Part shown: one piece after another, positions 5,854 through 5,940 of the stretch
Numbering within the stretch: position 1 is the first letter of the stretch
Layout: each line of letters begins with the position of its first letter
Source: Archangium sp.
Lineage (GTDB): Bacteria; Myxococcota; Myxococcia; Myxococcales; Myxococcaceae
DNA length: 5,940 bases
Direction of reading: 5' to 3'
Assembly: GCA_016793525.1 (NCBI GenBank)
Contig: JAEUJT010000429.1
Coordinates: 1-5,940, forward strand
Notes under the pieces: generated by a model
The model's input: only the letters and a program-made list of their open reading frames with translations
What the model was told of the DNA's origin: nothing
Databases searched by the model: none
Program-made: the position numbers and the translations under genes

Positions 5854-5940
5854 CCTTTTTGGCGCGCACGAGCGCGACTTTCTCTCGGCGCGTCAGCTGC
5901 TTGAGCTTGGCCTCGAGCGACAGCGCGCGAGACTGGTCTT
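5822..5940 (-). CDS. C-terminal end of a minus-strand protein, Lys/Arg-rich (5' end outside window)
   Basis: The minus strand is open from the window edge to a TGA at 5824-5822, giving 38 codons that end in 'VSAPRRPRSR'. The preceding stretch 'LEAKLKQLTRREKVALVRAKK' looks like a charged, possibly coiled-coil helix. Most third positions are G or C, as in the confirmed genes, while the other two minus frames are worse: one has an early stop and one is unlike normal coding. The very basic tail suggests nucleic-acid or ribosome contact, or simple low complexity, but no family can be named from 38 residues. It overlaps the 3' end of the epimerase gene by 32 bp in convergent orientation, matching the other tight convergent junctions here. 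Confidence 0.55.
   Translation of the reverse strand, partial: DQSRALSLEAKLKQLTRREKVALVRAKKVSAPRRPRSR

Noticed and set aside
5854..5880. T run (CTTTTT) after the epimerase stop as an intrinsic terminator
   Set aside because: No stable stem lies directly before the T run; the GCGC repeats come after it and pair over only 4 bp. The run also encodes Lys codons of the facing minus-strand frame.

Overview
The window is GC-rich DNA, with nearly every codon of the real genes ending in G or C. It holds seven genes or gene fragments packed with very little spacing. The composition, a Hanks-type Ser/Thr kinase with a degenerate cyclase-like tail, and the LysR/SDR pairing suggest a predatory or soil-type deltaproteobacterial lineage, most likely Myxococcota. 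That placement is inference from gene style. There is no rRNA, tRNA, CRISPR array, insertion sequence or obvious horizontally acquired island, and no gene-free stretch over 300 bases.

Left block (1-864, + strand): the C-terminal part of a polytopic membrane protein with a soluble C-terminal domain. It enters from outside the window and converges, with a 23 bp overlap, on the next gene.

Regulator block (842-2577): a LysR-type regulator (- strand) is divergently transcribed from a classical short-chain dehydrogenase/reductase (+ strand). The 74 bp between them contains a perfect TTTCGA-N9-TCGAAA inverted repeat, a good candidate operator. The natural reading is a local switch in which the regulator controls the reductase and probably itself.

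Kinase block (2587-4912, all - strand): in transcription order, a small three-segment membrane protein, a 430-residue Ser/Thr protein kinase 19 bp downstream of it, and, after a 72 bp gap, a 228-residue protein of unknown function. The first two look co-transcribed and the third may be. The kinase has every catalytic motif. Its C-terminal region resembles the non-catalytic nucleotide-cyclase-like domain that precedes ATPase/TPR modules in large myxobacterial kinases, but here the protein ends right after that domain.

Right block (4990-5940): an aldose 1-epimerase-family protein (+ strand), divergent from the kinase block. It converges, with a 32 bp overlap, on the basic C-terminus of a minus-strand gene that runs out of the window.

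The blocks do not form one pathway that I can recognise. The most interesting unit is the small membrane protein plus kinase pair. I see no strong case for an entirely new system; the findings are modest and labelled as such.
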